From Siphonodentalium dalli (Eukaryota > Mollusca > Scaphopoda > Gadilida > Siphonodentaliidae), in the NCBI GenBank assembly GCA_032622095.1, contig CP136061.1, positions 260,062,077 to 260,126,076 on the forward strand: a stretch of DNA of 64,000 bases, read 5' to 3'. Positions 7,706 to 19,210 of this stretch are shown here, piece after piece. Made by a program: the position numbers and the translations under genes. The notes under the pieces were generated by a model that searched no databases, was not told the origin of the DNA, and worked only from the letters and a program-made list of their open reading frames with translations. Position 1 is the first letter of the stretch. The number at the start of each line of letters is the position of its first letter.

Positions 7706-9994
7706 TCACCGCACAATGCTCCTTATCTTATCCATATTTGGTTTTGTTAACCGATTAACGCTCTTTATTCCCTTCGGGTTTTCACCTAGGTCTGCAAGCT
7801 ATCCGAAAATTGTTTGTAAAAACCAGTGAATATGCATGTTTAAAAGGTTTATTTTACTAAAGTTATTTACCAAATTGGTTTGGATATTCTAGAATCTAGA
7901 ATGCATAACTTAATTAACCCCAGAAGAAGGTAACATATTTGGGAACTGGACGGAATCCACCATCTCCCGCTTCGTGTTATAGGCTCAGAGATTTACTAAA
8001 GTAAAACTCAATGTCTATTGACTTTCTGTGATACAGGGATATTTGCAGTGATAATAGCCCATAGGCGAACTTGGCATTAATTCATTTGTTTGCATCTACA
8101 ATACACACATTGCAGATATTATTATGTACATATTCGGGAAAGTTAGACTATTAAGAATTTACAATTGACTTTGGAGAACAAACGCTCTTTTTATTTCCTT
8201 TATGGCTTTGTTCACAACAAACACTGTACCATTGATTGTTTGACGATTGTCATAATTCAGCGCTCATAAGCTTTTTATAACGTTTACAACTTTGTGTATA
8301 GCATTTAAAACAAATATATTTAATTTCTTCTGGATAATACATTATATAGGTTTTCACCTTCTTTTCGATGGTTTACTTACCTGGACAGCACATTATAATA
8401 TAAAGTGTTTGTCTACTTTTCGGGATATTAGCGTGATTTGCTTACTCTGATGTATTGGGCATTGACTTTCATCTGAAACTACTAGTTCATTATGATGAAC
8501 AATTTCCCCATTAAGGATTTTCTTTTGAAAAAATGGAAAGTTCCACCTACCTCGAGATTTATCAGCTGGACTATTTTCTTACAATTATTTTTTAAGTTAA
8601 TTGAAGAAAACATTTTCTTTTCAAAGGGACATTTCCCTTCCTAAACTTTTCTTTTAAAGGACAATTGCCTGGCTAAGGATTATGCCCTTTAAAGCACAAG
8701 TTTCTTCTAATGAATTTTTAAAGAAACGATGGAATGTCAACTGCACCTGCACTATTGTATGGTTGTACAGCCTATCATTGTTATCGTAGTCCGCTAATGA
8801 TGTTTTTGGGGAGATTTTATGAGCTGGGCCCCTTTTCATCTTTGCCTGGAGAGTTATGGCGCGTCGGTTATTTTAGATAAGATCTGCGTCTTTAAACGTG
8901 ACCAAGCTAACCTTTAGTACAACTTCTTGCAAGGTAGGTTCGAAAAGTTGGTGTTCGTACATTTAGTATGGGACAGGTCAGCAACTTGGAACTGATCTTA
9001 TTGGCTTTGTCTCTTTTCCTTCTCTTGTGATTTCATTTATAAATTATACATTTTCACTGTTGGATTTTATTAATTGAGATATTTTGGTGTGAACGCTCGA
9101 TATTCTTTTCCAAATATTGTAAAACCGCTCGGGCCACTACTCTCCGCCCTAAATTTATGACAAGTGAATGAGGAATCAGGTATCTGCACACAATTGGGCC
9201 ACTGTTCCATTATTTCCCCCCTATTGTCATACGCTTTGCAAATCCCCTCTTCTTTCTCTTGTCATCTATACATGTGGTACCTACTTCACTTTGTGATAAA
9301 ATATTATATGACAAATCGGTTTCAGGTCATTTTTCTTTCAACTTATCCTAATTTGACTTATCAAAAATCTTTCGAGCCGTCAGCCAGAATTTCATTATAA
9401 CTTTTGACTGTCATTATGGGATGGTAGGTGTGATCCTACATGATGTGTCTCTTGGTCAGCTCCCCACTTACCACTTATTGGTTACCTATAAACAATATCA
9501 TTATAATAATTATTTAATGGGGCCTTCGTTGTAGATTATAATTTAGAAATAACATCAAATTATGATAATTTCCTCAAGAATATACTAATAGTATAGCATA
9601 ATGATGATATGAATGCGATATTATTCACAAAACACGCTTTGTGTCCGAGAAATAACAGGTCGGCTGTTGTTTAGTTTCTCGCAAAAAGCGCAATAGATTG
9701 TTTATAAGCAGAATCACGATATTGTGCCCTTTGCTTATTCAAATTCGCGCGCTTTATGTCGGTTGTAAAGCCCCTAATTTGGTGCGCCTACAACTTCCAA
9801 CTCACAATATCACTAATCGTAATATTCCTTATTTGGTATGTATGACCATATATAGGTGAAGGAGAAAATACTAACTGGATTGAAAAATAGTCATCTCTTT
9901 GCCAATAATTTTACCTACGCATTGCACAGCGCAACGGAACATTTTCAATGGACTTGGTAGTTCCAAGTGTTTGTCTATGAACAATCGTAAGGTT
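7706..9994. other. Non-coding stretch
   Basis: No gene recognised. Contains the recurrent word ACGCTCTTT (7757, 8182) and AT-rich sequence. Short ORFs carry no signatures. Confidence 0.45.
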
Positions 9995-10185
9995 ATGTTT
10001 TTGATGTTTGTTTACATAACCAAGGGCATTAGCGTGACAATAACATGCAATGAAGGCGTTATTTATGATTTGTGTAAGAACAACATCTGTCTATTAGATA
10101 ATATTCTTTGTGTTTATTGCGGTTTTAGTGGATGTGACTATTTTAATATCTATATCCACGGGGAAGGCTGCCCGTATCTTTAAGT
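9995..10185. repeat. Dispersed repeat family R1, copy 2
   Basis: Second copy of the family at 5040-5215, same orientation. It ends next to the dispersed repeat that holds the piggyBac-like insertion at 10243. Confidence 0.6.
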
Positions 10186-10242
10186 AGTATCGTATATATA
10201 ACTGTAATAGTTGAATTTAGAGTCTGCCCTGATGATAGTTAA

Positions 10243-10579
10243 CCCTTTACCCAACAAAACGGCCAAAACCGGCCAAATAAAGCTTCAACAGCCTAAAATA
10301 TCTTCGGTCTGTCTCAATAGAACCATACAAATATGGATATCATTGGAACCGGCTCCTTGACCACATTGTGATAGTTACAGTTATGCCCTGTGCCAATGCA
10401 TTGGCCTAAAAAAAATCTTTTTTTTAACACTTTTTAGATTTTTTCTTATATTCTTTAACAATTTTATAATTTTTAATGTGTTAAGCCAATGCATTCTCTT
10501 ATATATGCGAGGCGACCTATGGTCGACTCGCATATATAAGAGAATGCATTGGCACAGGGCCCTTCTGTTGGGTAAAGGG
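10243..10579 (+). mobile_element. piggyBac-like non-autonomous element 1 (TTAA target)
   Basis: 337 bp with terminal inverted repeats CCCTTTACCCAACA / TGTTGGGTAAAGGG, flanked by TTAA at 10239-10242 and 10580-10583. The paralogous repeat at 7661 has a single TTAA at the same place, so both the insertion and its target duplication are visible directly. TTAA duplication and ends starting CCC are the hallmarks of piggyBac-type transposition. It carries the 69-bp palindromic module at 10485-10553 and no ORF, so it must have been mobilised by a transposase elsewhere. Confidence 0.9.
10485..10553. repeat. 69-bp palindromic module, inside piggyBac-like element 1
   Basis: Begins GCCAATGCATTCTCTTAT and ends with its inverse, around the centre GCGACCTATGGTCGACTC. 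Other copies or parts: 3764-3796, 27514-27582, 27866-27935, 33491-33559, 33603-33671, 36165-36205, 53728-53763 and 61836-61904. Confidence 0.85.
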
Positions 10580-10876
10580 TTAATGCTAGCGGAGTGTCAA
10601 AAGGCATGACATAAAATGAAGAGTCCCTAGATAAAATTCTTGTGCAACATTTTGCGAGTTTATTGTATTTTATTTAGACCAATTTAAAGTTAATTGACTT
10701 CATCAGCATATATCAACATCACTAATCGTGGTACCTAATTAGTGCGAATGTTTTTGGTCTATGATTTGGATTGATTCCCCTTCCATCGAATTAACACAGC
10801 GGCAATATCACTATAATAATTATTTAACTAGTGTAGTAAATTTAACTATAATAGTTGAATTCAGAATGTACCTGCC

Positions 10877-11121
10877 CTGATGATAGCAGCGTGTCTAAAG
10901 GCATGTCAGAACGTTACGTACTCACGTGATGATAGCGGAGTGTCTAAAGGCATATCAGAAGGTTTCATACTCACCTGATGATAGCAGAGTGTCTAAAGGC
11001 ATGTCAGAAGGTTTCATACTCACCTGATGATAGCGGAGTGTCTAGAGGCATATCAGAACGTTTCATACTCACCTGATGATAGCGGAGTGTCTAGAGGCAT
11101 GTCAGAACGTTCCGTACTCAC
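10877..11121. repeat. Five 49-bp tandem units, each starting with a 5' splice site
   Basis: On the gene strand each unit runs from GTGAGT to ATCATCAG, so every junction reads CAG|GTGAGT, a consensus donor. Donor positions (plus-strand ACTCAC blocks) end at 10925, 10974, 11023, 11072 and 11121. The last abuts the ShKT exon 11122-11256. Units differ at a few positions, so the array is not brand new. 49 is not a multiple of three, so using a distal donor would shift the frame unless three units are included. Confidence 0.92.
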
Positions 11122-11256
11122 CTGTTGTTGTGCCGCATGTGCCACAGGATTTCGGACAGAGCTGTTTGGCAAATTCATCGGATGAAGAACACGAATCAGG
11201 CCATCCTTTTATGACGTCAACACATCCGTCTATCTGATCAGCACAAATTTCCCGTT
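11122..11256 (-). CDS. Exon: ShKT domain 2 of the ApeC mosaic gene
   Basis: 135-nt symmetric phase 1-1 exon, acceptor ATTACAG at 11257-11259 and donor GTGAGT. It encodes a six-cysteine ShKT domain: CVDVIKGWPDSC, then FAKQLCPKSCGTC, with the usual Cys spacing and the Asp/Trp before the second Cys. ShKT domains are small disulfide modules, often attached to metalloproteases and extracellular mosaics, and some block potassium channels. The phase fits the C-type lectin exon at 18123-18349. It is the last exon I recognise on the 3' side; the reading frame must continue left of 11122. The first residues before the domain (REICADQID) are part of the same exon. Confidence 0.88.
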
Positions 11257-13109
11257 CTGTAATGTTGTGATATCATGCATGGGTTTCTGGAGCGGCGGTA
11301 AGACCTAAACCACTGGTGCGTACACGAGCGAAGCCTTTTCTTTGGTAAACATTGTGGAGTAAGTAAAATTGACGCTAGCATAGTCAACCAAATGGAAAGA
11401 AGTATAATTGGTATTATGTCGACGGAATGATATATTTTGGAAAGAAGCTCACATTTTAGGTAGAGTATGACCAAATTATAGCAAAGGTGAAGTTTGTATG
11501 CTCTTAAGAGAGGTGTGCGTATATTATCGAAAAGGTAAAATAATCACGGATATCACCATCAGTTCCAATTAACCCGGTAGCGATCCATCTAATCGAAGAA
11601 CCGCCGATTTGTGGCACTTTGTATAAAAATATACATAATCAGGGTTGACGATTAGATAGCTCTTTAATACACTTCTCTTTTAAAACACGTCTCCGGTATA
11701 CTTACGATGTGCTAAGAAATTCAACAAAATTGTTTTTTTTAATGCCTGAATATCTCCGGTATTTAGCCAATATAATCATTCCAAACGGAAGTATTATTTA
11801 GTAGTGCCTAGTTGGCTCCGGTTATCCCCCTTCCGATTAAATCAGGTAAACATGAAAAGTACAGATACAGATATATATAATTGAATAGACCTTCCTATCG
11901 CTTGGTTTGTAACGAATCATCACGAATTCACACACTTTCAAACCAGCCTGTGCCCTTGAAAATACGTCCATAACGAACATATTTAAAAAACGCAAATACG
12001 CCCATATCGTCATTATTTTATTCTGAATTACAATCTATATGAAAGTAAATGTGGCACGAAAACATTCATATATGAGCGTATTCATATTACAATTGCTTCC
12101 GTATCCGTCGTATTTGATGCACCCCCCTCATACGAAACACGCCATTATTCGCATTATTGAATATAAATTGTTTCATCGACACGACTTACCAGATTCACGT
12201 TCTTTATATAATGTGATTTCGCTGCAGCCCGCGTCATTCAACGGAATAACGGGTATACGCTCATTATAGACTTATTTCAGAATCTACTGTTTTCGTGCCC
12301 CATGTACGTCACCATATAGAGATTAATTCAGATTCAAATAACGCCAATATGGGCGTACTTGGGATTTTAAAGTACGTTCATTATGGACCTATTTGCACGA
12401 GGATATGTTCAAAAGTTAAACGTATCGTATCGTCTTGTGTGACACAGAAAATTACGTACAACATACAGCTAACTTTTAAACTGCATTTTATCTAAACGTG
12501 AACTCTATCGCCAGCTAATATGGTAATATGCAAGGCAAATGGAACGACCCCGGCATGATGTTAATGTGAAGGACCTTGCGAAGGATCGTCATGAAACGAT
12601 ATGCCTATATAGGTGCCATTTGGGTCAGGGATGGAGAGAGGCGGGGCTCTACCATTGATAAAAACATATTTTAGTCGCCGATATCCACAATAATTATAAT
12701 TAGTCATCCCCATAATTCGTTCTAAGGAATTTTTGGCATTAAAATTTCACAACCTCCACAAATGGTGACCGAACTAAGCAAAACAGATACACAGAAGAAA
12801 GCATTCAAATTATATTTATCATTCTATTTAAGATATAGATAATTTTATTGCACAACGAGGGACCTTGAACCGATAGAGGATGGTATTTTAGAAAGGCGCA
12901 TGTATTATAAATCAATTGAGTCTGCCCCATTCAATATATTTTCCGCAATAAAGATACAATTTGTCAAGAGGGATGGAAATGTTATAGAAGGCCTGTTCAA
13001 AAATAGTGGCCACAGTATACACATTTAGGTTCTTCTGAGATAAAAGAACTCACAGAAGCAGATCACTGTTCGGGATCTTCCAACACTGGAAACTGACAAG
13101 GGTGCATCT
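11257..13109. other. Intron sequence without recognised genes
   Basis: AT-rich. Contains diverged fragments of a dispersed repeat with CCGGTAGCGATC and ATCGAAGAACCGCCGATTTG (11565-11625), also seen near 23465 and 61390, and a block (12260-12420) related to 31420-31590. Confidence 0.5.
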
Positions 13110-14068
13110 GTCCGATATAGATGACCTCTTTGGCTGCGGACACACGTATCACAGTAGCGATGTCATAGTAGGTGTGACAATTTATTATGGTGGAGATTGG
13201 TGACAATTGGTCGTCATAATTAATATGCCATAGCAAGCTATGTCGCCCTCTGCAAATTCGCACAATGAGTCTACCAAGCGACGGTCGATATATCAAGGAT
13301 GTATCTACCTGTGAATGTCTTGTCGCTGTTGATCTTTACACAACATGCAGTGTTATATTTTGCATGCTAACACCACGCCCACTTGATAACTTAATGAATA
13401 ACCCATTTCTGTCAACAGCTATGATTGTTCTTATTAATGAAATTAATATAAGTAGATAAACATGCATGCATTGAGATCGGGGACTGAGATCGGGGACATG
13501 TCTCTATTATGAAGGTTCGCTATTCCGCAGGTTCACAATTCCGATGGTTCTCTAATCCGAAGGTTCGCTACTCCGAAGGTTCACTATTCCGAAAGTTCGC
13601 CATTCCGAAGATTCTCTATTCCGAAGGTTCGCTATTCCGAAGGTTTTTGTTATTTTAAAGGTTAGTTCTATATTCTAAATTATTGAGAGGGTTCTTTATC
13701 ACGAAGACACTTTTTATGAAGGAAATATCTTAAAACATTAAAACAATAAATGTTATTTTTTGTTTGTTTTCGCGGGTTTCTTTGAGATTTAATGCCATTA
13801 CGGATGACGTTATTTCTAAATACATATTCACGCCACGTAGCCCACACAATTGCTATGTTTCCATTCGATTTAATGTCATTACGTATGACGTAATATGTCA
13901 ATAATCTTAGAGGCAATAATACGCCAGCTAAAGGATTATAATTATAACAGTGGAGCTATGACGCTTAATGAATACTGGAGCGCCATAATATACTGCGTAG
14001 CAGAATATCGCTGAATAGACTGGTATGAGATGAACCTAACTGCCATTGTGACTTTGTATTGACTTTAA

Positions 14069-14462
14069 AGGCCCACTTAATGTTCGGTTCACAGATTTTT
14101 TTTTCATAACGCCTTGATATACGGTTTTAATAACAATCTATGCCATAAAATATGATTAAAATATTATAATTCATCACCATTTGAAACGTCTGTGTCTCAG
14201 AAGATGCCCATAGAGAAAAAAAAAGATTTTCCCCGTTATGGCTCTCAGAATGCAATAGAATTCAAACTAAAAATGTATTTCAATGGAAGGGGAATAACTC
14301 TATCTTCACAAAAACACATCGGTAACAAAAACAATATGTTCACAGTTTATTACACCGGATATGTTGATAATACAATGTTTTGGAACTTCCTATTTCAAAT
14401 GGTATATAATATGGCATATATTTTATAGATGTGATCCGGGGGTTCGAAAATTAAGTGGGCCT
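14069..14462. mobile_element. TTAA-flanked MITE, family M1 copy 1
   Basis: Ends AGGCCCACTTAAT / ATTAAGTGGGCCT, flanked by TTAA at 14065-14068 and 14463-14466. A relative with similar ends and internal blocks lies at 46809-47225. TTAA suggests piggyBac-type mobilisation, though the termini differ from the CCCTTTACCC family. No ORF. Confidence 0.7.
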
Positions 14463-14898
14463 TTAATGTTGATGTTTCTTTCAAATACAGATTGCCAGTT
14501 CGGACAGACTGTATCTCTTACATGTAGTTTATTTCAGTCATGCAGTCATCGTGTTTTCAACTTTCCATAATTAACGATAAACTGATACTGTCTTCTTGCT
14601 ATTAATAACCGACATCTGGGACAATTTGGGAATTATAATGGGGTGCATAAATGTAATATATGTGAATACTAGCGTAATAGTATTTTTCATTCCTCGTGTG
14701 GTTTTTGTGCGGGGTGCAAATTTTGATTCATTTCTGGTTAAATTTCTGCCCAGAATAGAAAACCTTCGGAATAGCGAACCTTCGGAATAGCGAACCTTCG
14801 GAATTATGAACATTCGGAATAGGGAACCTTCGGAATAATGAACCTTCGGAATAGCGAACCTTCGGAATAATGAACCTTCGGAATAGAGAACCCTACCC

Positions 14899-15200
14899 GG
14901 ACCAATTAACCCATTACGTTTCACCAAGATTGATCTCTACTCATTATGTTTTGCTAAATTGTATTCGCTACAATATAATTATATAACTGCACGATAGATG
15001 GTCCAGAATTGTGTTTGACCGTGGCCTGGTGGCAATAATTCCTCATTGACTCACATATCATGCATGTGGTACGTTTTTTTATATGATCTCAATGGGTAGG
15101 GCGATCTATCGTGCAATTATATATATCGTAGTGAATACAATTTAGCAAAACATAATGAGTAGAGATCAATCTTGGTGGAACGTAATGGGTTAATTGGTCT
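14899..15200. mobile_element. Foldback element, about 100-bp arms
   Basis: 14899-15001 (ACCAATTAACCCATTACG...) is the near-exact inverse of 15098-15200, around a spacer of about 95 bp. Arms differ at only a few positions. No ORF. It is inserted in the right arm of the larger inverted repeat. Confidence 0.75.
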
Positions 15201-15359
15201 AGTCGACACATTGTGCGGAAACTCAGTGGGCAACATGACTGGCTACGGCATATTAAATAATGACGAACAATTGTCACCAAACTCCACCATAATAAATTGT
15301 CACACCTATTATGCCATCGCTACTGTGATACGTGTGTCCGCAGCCAAAGTTTCTCTTGT

Positions 15360-17540
15360 TTTGCATAAACAACTTAAAATCTCGCTCTGTGTCGGAAACA
15401 TGCAGCTGATATATAGCAATATTTAATTCAAACGGGGAATAATTAGCCAGTATAGCACAACGAACAGAGGAGCACCTGGACATTTCTTAAAACATCTGTA
15501 TCTTTAAAGATACGTCATTATTGGTGGGACGAAATAATCGCGATAAACAAAATGACAATCAATCCGACAACGTGAGCCACTACTTAAAATCCATGTATAA
15601 GAATGACGTTTTGTGATGCCATTTGGATATACAATTTATGAGAATACATCTAACTTTTGAGCAAGAGAGTTCCCACCAAATGTCAATACCAGAGGGCACC
15701 ATTTTAACCTGGGCAACGCCGGGTACTCCTGCTAGTATTCGATATATTGGTGGCCATTTATGGGATTTTATGAAAACTAATTTTCGCTAAAGTAGCTATC
15801 TTGATATCCATCTATGGAACCACTATCAATTATTAAGCTGACATATATTTATTTTGATACAGAAACATGATCATTGTCTTTGTTGTGTCTTTCTTTTTCC
15901 AACTATATGGCGGAACAAGCTTTTATCTTGTGACAATTTCGGCCAATTTGACCACCACCTTTGTTTTGTCCTGATTTCTTAAATTGCGGAAGGCTGATGG
16001 CGGATCAGCCTTTTGGTTATTCAGAAGTGGCCCCCAAACCACCAGATTCTCCCGAGAAAAAAACACTATACGCTAAAATATGCATGGGTGGGATGGCGGC
16101 TGAATAATAGGAAGAATGCCCCCACGTAAACAGCGAAAGAATTGATTGATTGCTTATTTGTACAATATCTACAAACATAATGCTAACAGTGAAATATTCA
16201 TAAATAAACATGATTATACTGTAGAGGAGCGGGATGGCCAAATATGTCGTCTTCCTGTCGCCCCTGTATGGAAATGAAACCTAAATAGTAACATGACAAC
16301 AGCACTGGGCCAATATTACTGTATCATAGGTGCAGTAAATATGGCTGAAATATTATAGTTTTAGACTATATGGCCAAATATGAGTCTTTTAAGATCGCTG
16401 ATACTTGTTTAAACGCCGGATTAAGTGGTCCTGCTATGATGTTGTTGGTTCCTGCTGAAGTGCTATGATGCTGGTAGTCTACACTGATGCTATTAAGAAA
16501 TAAATTTCGAGGTGTTTGGTTAAAGCCAGTGTCTCTATGAAGCATTCAAGGACAATCTCTTTCTATATATATTAGTAATGGCTGCGCTGGTGCTTGCAAA
16601 ATGACAGAAATAGCTATCTCCATTATTATCATGACTGATCAAACCGTATGTGCTCCTTTGATCCAGCGATCTAATATCTTCAATGAGACGTGATTCGAAG
16701 CCCAGATCAATTCACTGCAGTGATTACATGTATTTATACCCACTATATATTAAAATATAGTGTAACTGATTTCACTTGAGTTAAGCTCTTCAGGTGACAA
16801 TTCACCTGAAGAGCTTAACCCAAGCGAACTGCTTAACAAGCAATTTACTTACAACAATTCATACTGATCTTCGCTTTACTAGACAGTTAGGCTACCCTTA
16901 CTAAACTATAATCTTGTAGTATTGTACCAAATTAGTGCGACACTGATTTCGAATCATTTTTGTGAGAATACTATTTTGAATAACCTCCTTTTATCGAATT
17001 CACAAGTACCGTTATGTTTCCTAAATTTGTCATTTTTGCAGATTTGGCTAATCCGAGCAATGTGAGCAAAAGCCAGTGTCTGTATGAACCATTCAAGAAC
17101 ATATATATTTAAATATTTTGATAATGGTGGCACTGGTGTTTGCAAAATGACAGAAATAAATATCTCAATTATGGTCGGTTTGTAACAACCAAAACATCCA
17201 TTATTAAAATATTTTACAATATATGTGGTTTTGAATGTGATATACATATAACGTCTTTTTTCTCAATTCATGCAAATTAGCCATAGTATAAAACATAAAT
17301 AGATGATCTTTAATGAGTTTCAATTCTACACGAAATTTATTAACCGAGTCGAGCTTTAGTGGACGAGATTAATACATTTCTTATATAATTTCGACCAATG
17401 TGAGATTCATTTTTATCATATAATCACATTATACCAAGGAAAAACGATATCGAAACGGCTGGGATTAACAAATTGATTTCCTTATCACAACCAAATATTA
17501 ATTAAAGACACCTTAAAGAAAAAAATAGTTCCATTTTAAA
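15360..17540. other. Intron sequence with a duplicated block and a short hairpin
   Basis: No gene recognised. 16520-16640 and 17060-17175 are diverged direct copies (AAGCCAGTGTCT, ATTCAAG, TTTGCAAAATGACAGAAATA). A 23-bp stem at 16775-16797/16802-16824 (core TTAAGCTCTTCAGGTGA) has only a 4-nt loop. 16925-17000 is a fragment of repeat R2. Confidence 0.55.
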
Positions 17541-17559
17541 TGTGTTTTCATGTTGCCTA

Positions 17560-17835
17560 AATTGTTCAACCACCCGTATCACACACGTTCAACCACCCGT
17601 ATCACACACATTCAACCACCCGTATCACACACGTTCAACAACCCGTATCACACACGTTCAACCACCCGTATTACACACGTTATCAACCACCCGTATCACA
17701 CACGTTCAACCAACCGTATCACACACGTTATCAACCACCCGTATCACACACGTTATCAACCACCCGTATCACACACGTTCAACCACCCGTATCACACACG
17801 TTCAACCACCCGTATCACACAGGTTTATCACACAT
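17560..17835. repeat. Minisatellite, 18-22 bp unit (CAACCACCCGTATCACACACGTT type)
   Basis: About 13 units of CCACCCGTATCACACACG joined by TTCAA or TTATCAA. Several frames are open across it only because of its composition. Confidence 0.92.
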
Positions 17836-18122
17836 TCAACACTAAATAACCAAACGAAAACCGGACATTATAATTATATTCTAATTAACATAATAATTAA
17901 AGTTCCGCCATTGACATAGACACCATTGCGCTATACTCTAACATCACTGTGCGTGGCGATAACACACGTGTGTCTTACTAAAAATATGAAGCCCGGTTTA
18001 GGGGCTAATTATGTGATAACGGTGTTTTACAGAAACAGTTTGACATACCAGCACCATCACAAATGAGCAAAACCACTTAACCATGGATGGTTTATACGTG
18101 CATACATTCAATTGAAACTTAC

Positions 18123-18349
18123 CTCCATTGGCGGCCATTTTACAGAGGATATATCTGTCGGTTCTCTGGCAGCCTTGATCCCACCATTCCGGATATTTCT
18201 TAACCAAGACGGCACAGTCCTGACCATTATAATTGTTTGGCTCAGTGGATTCCCAGTTGGTAAATACAAGTGGAGTCCCATCTCCCCACAGCCAAGACCC
18301 TTCAGTGACAGCATCTTGAAGATCTAACCATATTTTGTCCACACCTTGG
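18123..18349 (-). CDS. Exon: C-type lectin domain, second half
   Basis: 227-nt exon, acceptor CTCTTTCAG, donor GTAAGT at 18117-18122. It continues the domain from 20595-20751 in phase and gives SQGVDKIWLDLQD, then the WxWGDGTPLVFTNW core, EPN, DCAVL, and WWDQGCQRTDRYILCK. EPN is the motif typical of mannose-type Ca2+-dependent sugar binding. The canonical WND motif reads WWD, so one Ca2+-coordinating Asn is missing and binding is uncertain. Six cysteines over both exons make it a long-form lectin domain. It ends phase 1, matching the ShKT exon at 11122. A transposable element ends only 17 bp from its 5' boundary. Confidence 0.93.
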
Positions 18350-18367
18350 CTGAAAGAGTGGTAGATA

Positions 18368-19210
18368 CAGTAGTTCCCTAAATAATCGACTCTTTAACTA
18401 CAGCAGAATTATGTGTAATTTTTCAGGATTTAGTCCGTAATATGGCCGAGAGCTTTCCGATGAATGGCAACAAGCCATATTTCCGACTAAATCCTGAAAA
18501 AATATCCATAATTCTGCTGTGTTTAAAGGGATACTGTACTCAAATGTTGTTGGTTTCTATAGTCTCTGAGTCATAGAATAAGGTACGAAGTAATTTACGG
18601 GTGGCAGATTAGCCGGAATGCGAAATTATCAATTGTCGTTATCGAGTAATGTTTGGACAGTTTTCAAGAAAATGTATCAAATAAATGTTATTATATATGC
18701 ATACTGGTCCCATATACCCACTAAGGTCATTGTATAGTCACTAATCAGTGAGTGGCTTGAGTTTACACCCCGTATCAACATAATTTAGTACACGATCATG
18801 TGTTCCACGCGTTGACCAATCCGTTATCCTTGAATTATTTTTGATTACGTCTTGTAGACGGAAATTCGTAATTTAATTTATGGCTGCTAAATTCAATTTA
18901 TATCGAATTATTAACTTTGATTTTAAGATACAATATTAACCTGGACGTTTACAGAATACATCGTCGACTCAAATTACTTAGATTTCTATATATTATCGAT
19001 ATTAGATCGTTATTATCACCTGGAATTTATTGAAAACGGTGTACAGTACCCCTTTAAGAAGTCGATTCATTAATTATGGGTAATTTCTCAGGATTTAGTC
19101 TAAGTGACAGCTTTCCGATGAATGGCAACAAGCCATATTTCCGACTAAATCCTGAAAAATTACCCATAATTCTGCTGTGGTTAAGGACTCGATTATTTAG
19201 GGTATTACTG
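18368..19210. mobile_element. Tc1/mariner-like non-autonomous element with self-palindromic ends
   Basis: 843 bp between TA dinucleotides at 18366-18367 and 19211-19212. Termini start CAGTA and share CCCTAAATAATCGA; the inverted repeats run for about 165 bp each. Within each arm is a second palindrome, AATTTYTCAGGATTTAGTC ... GACTAAATCCTGAAA, enclosing CCGATGAATGGCAACAAGCC, which also occurs inside the Bcl-2 palindrome at 2630-2670. TA target and CAGT-type ends point to Tc1/mariner. No transposase ORF. In the gene's orientation it sits just upstream of the 3' splice site of the lectin exon. Confidence 0.72.

Larger units (their letters stand above)
10190..11121. repeat. Dispersed repeat R2, copy 2, abutting the last ShKT exon
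   Basis: Second copy of R2, interrupted by a 337-bp piggyBac-like element and ending in five 49-bp tandem units that touch the splice donor of the ShKT exon at 11122. The end of R2 (CGTACTCAC) therefore supplies the intron start of the gene. Confidence 0.65.
13110..15355. repeat. Large nested inverted repeat centred near 14.2 kb
   Basis: Outer arms: 13110-13250 matches the reverse complement of about 15235-15355 (GCTGCGGACACACGTATCACAG). Inner arms: an 18-bp minisatellite based on CCGAAGGTTCGCTATT at 13500-13650 reappears inverted at 14755-14890. Both pairs have the same centre, so the whole 2.2 kb is an old foldback structure, later interrupted by a TTAA element in the middle and a foldback element at 14899. 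Confidence 0.7.

Noticed and set aside
7711-7793. Possible minus-strand exon ending in GTGAGTACGG (TTGCAG acceptor, open frame, correct phase after the ShKT exon)
   Set aside because: The stretch contains ACGCTCTTTAT, a word found in several repeats here, the encoded residues match no domain, and the donor belongs to dispersed repeat R2. Open length is within chance.
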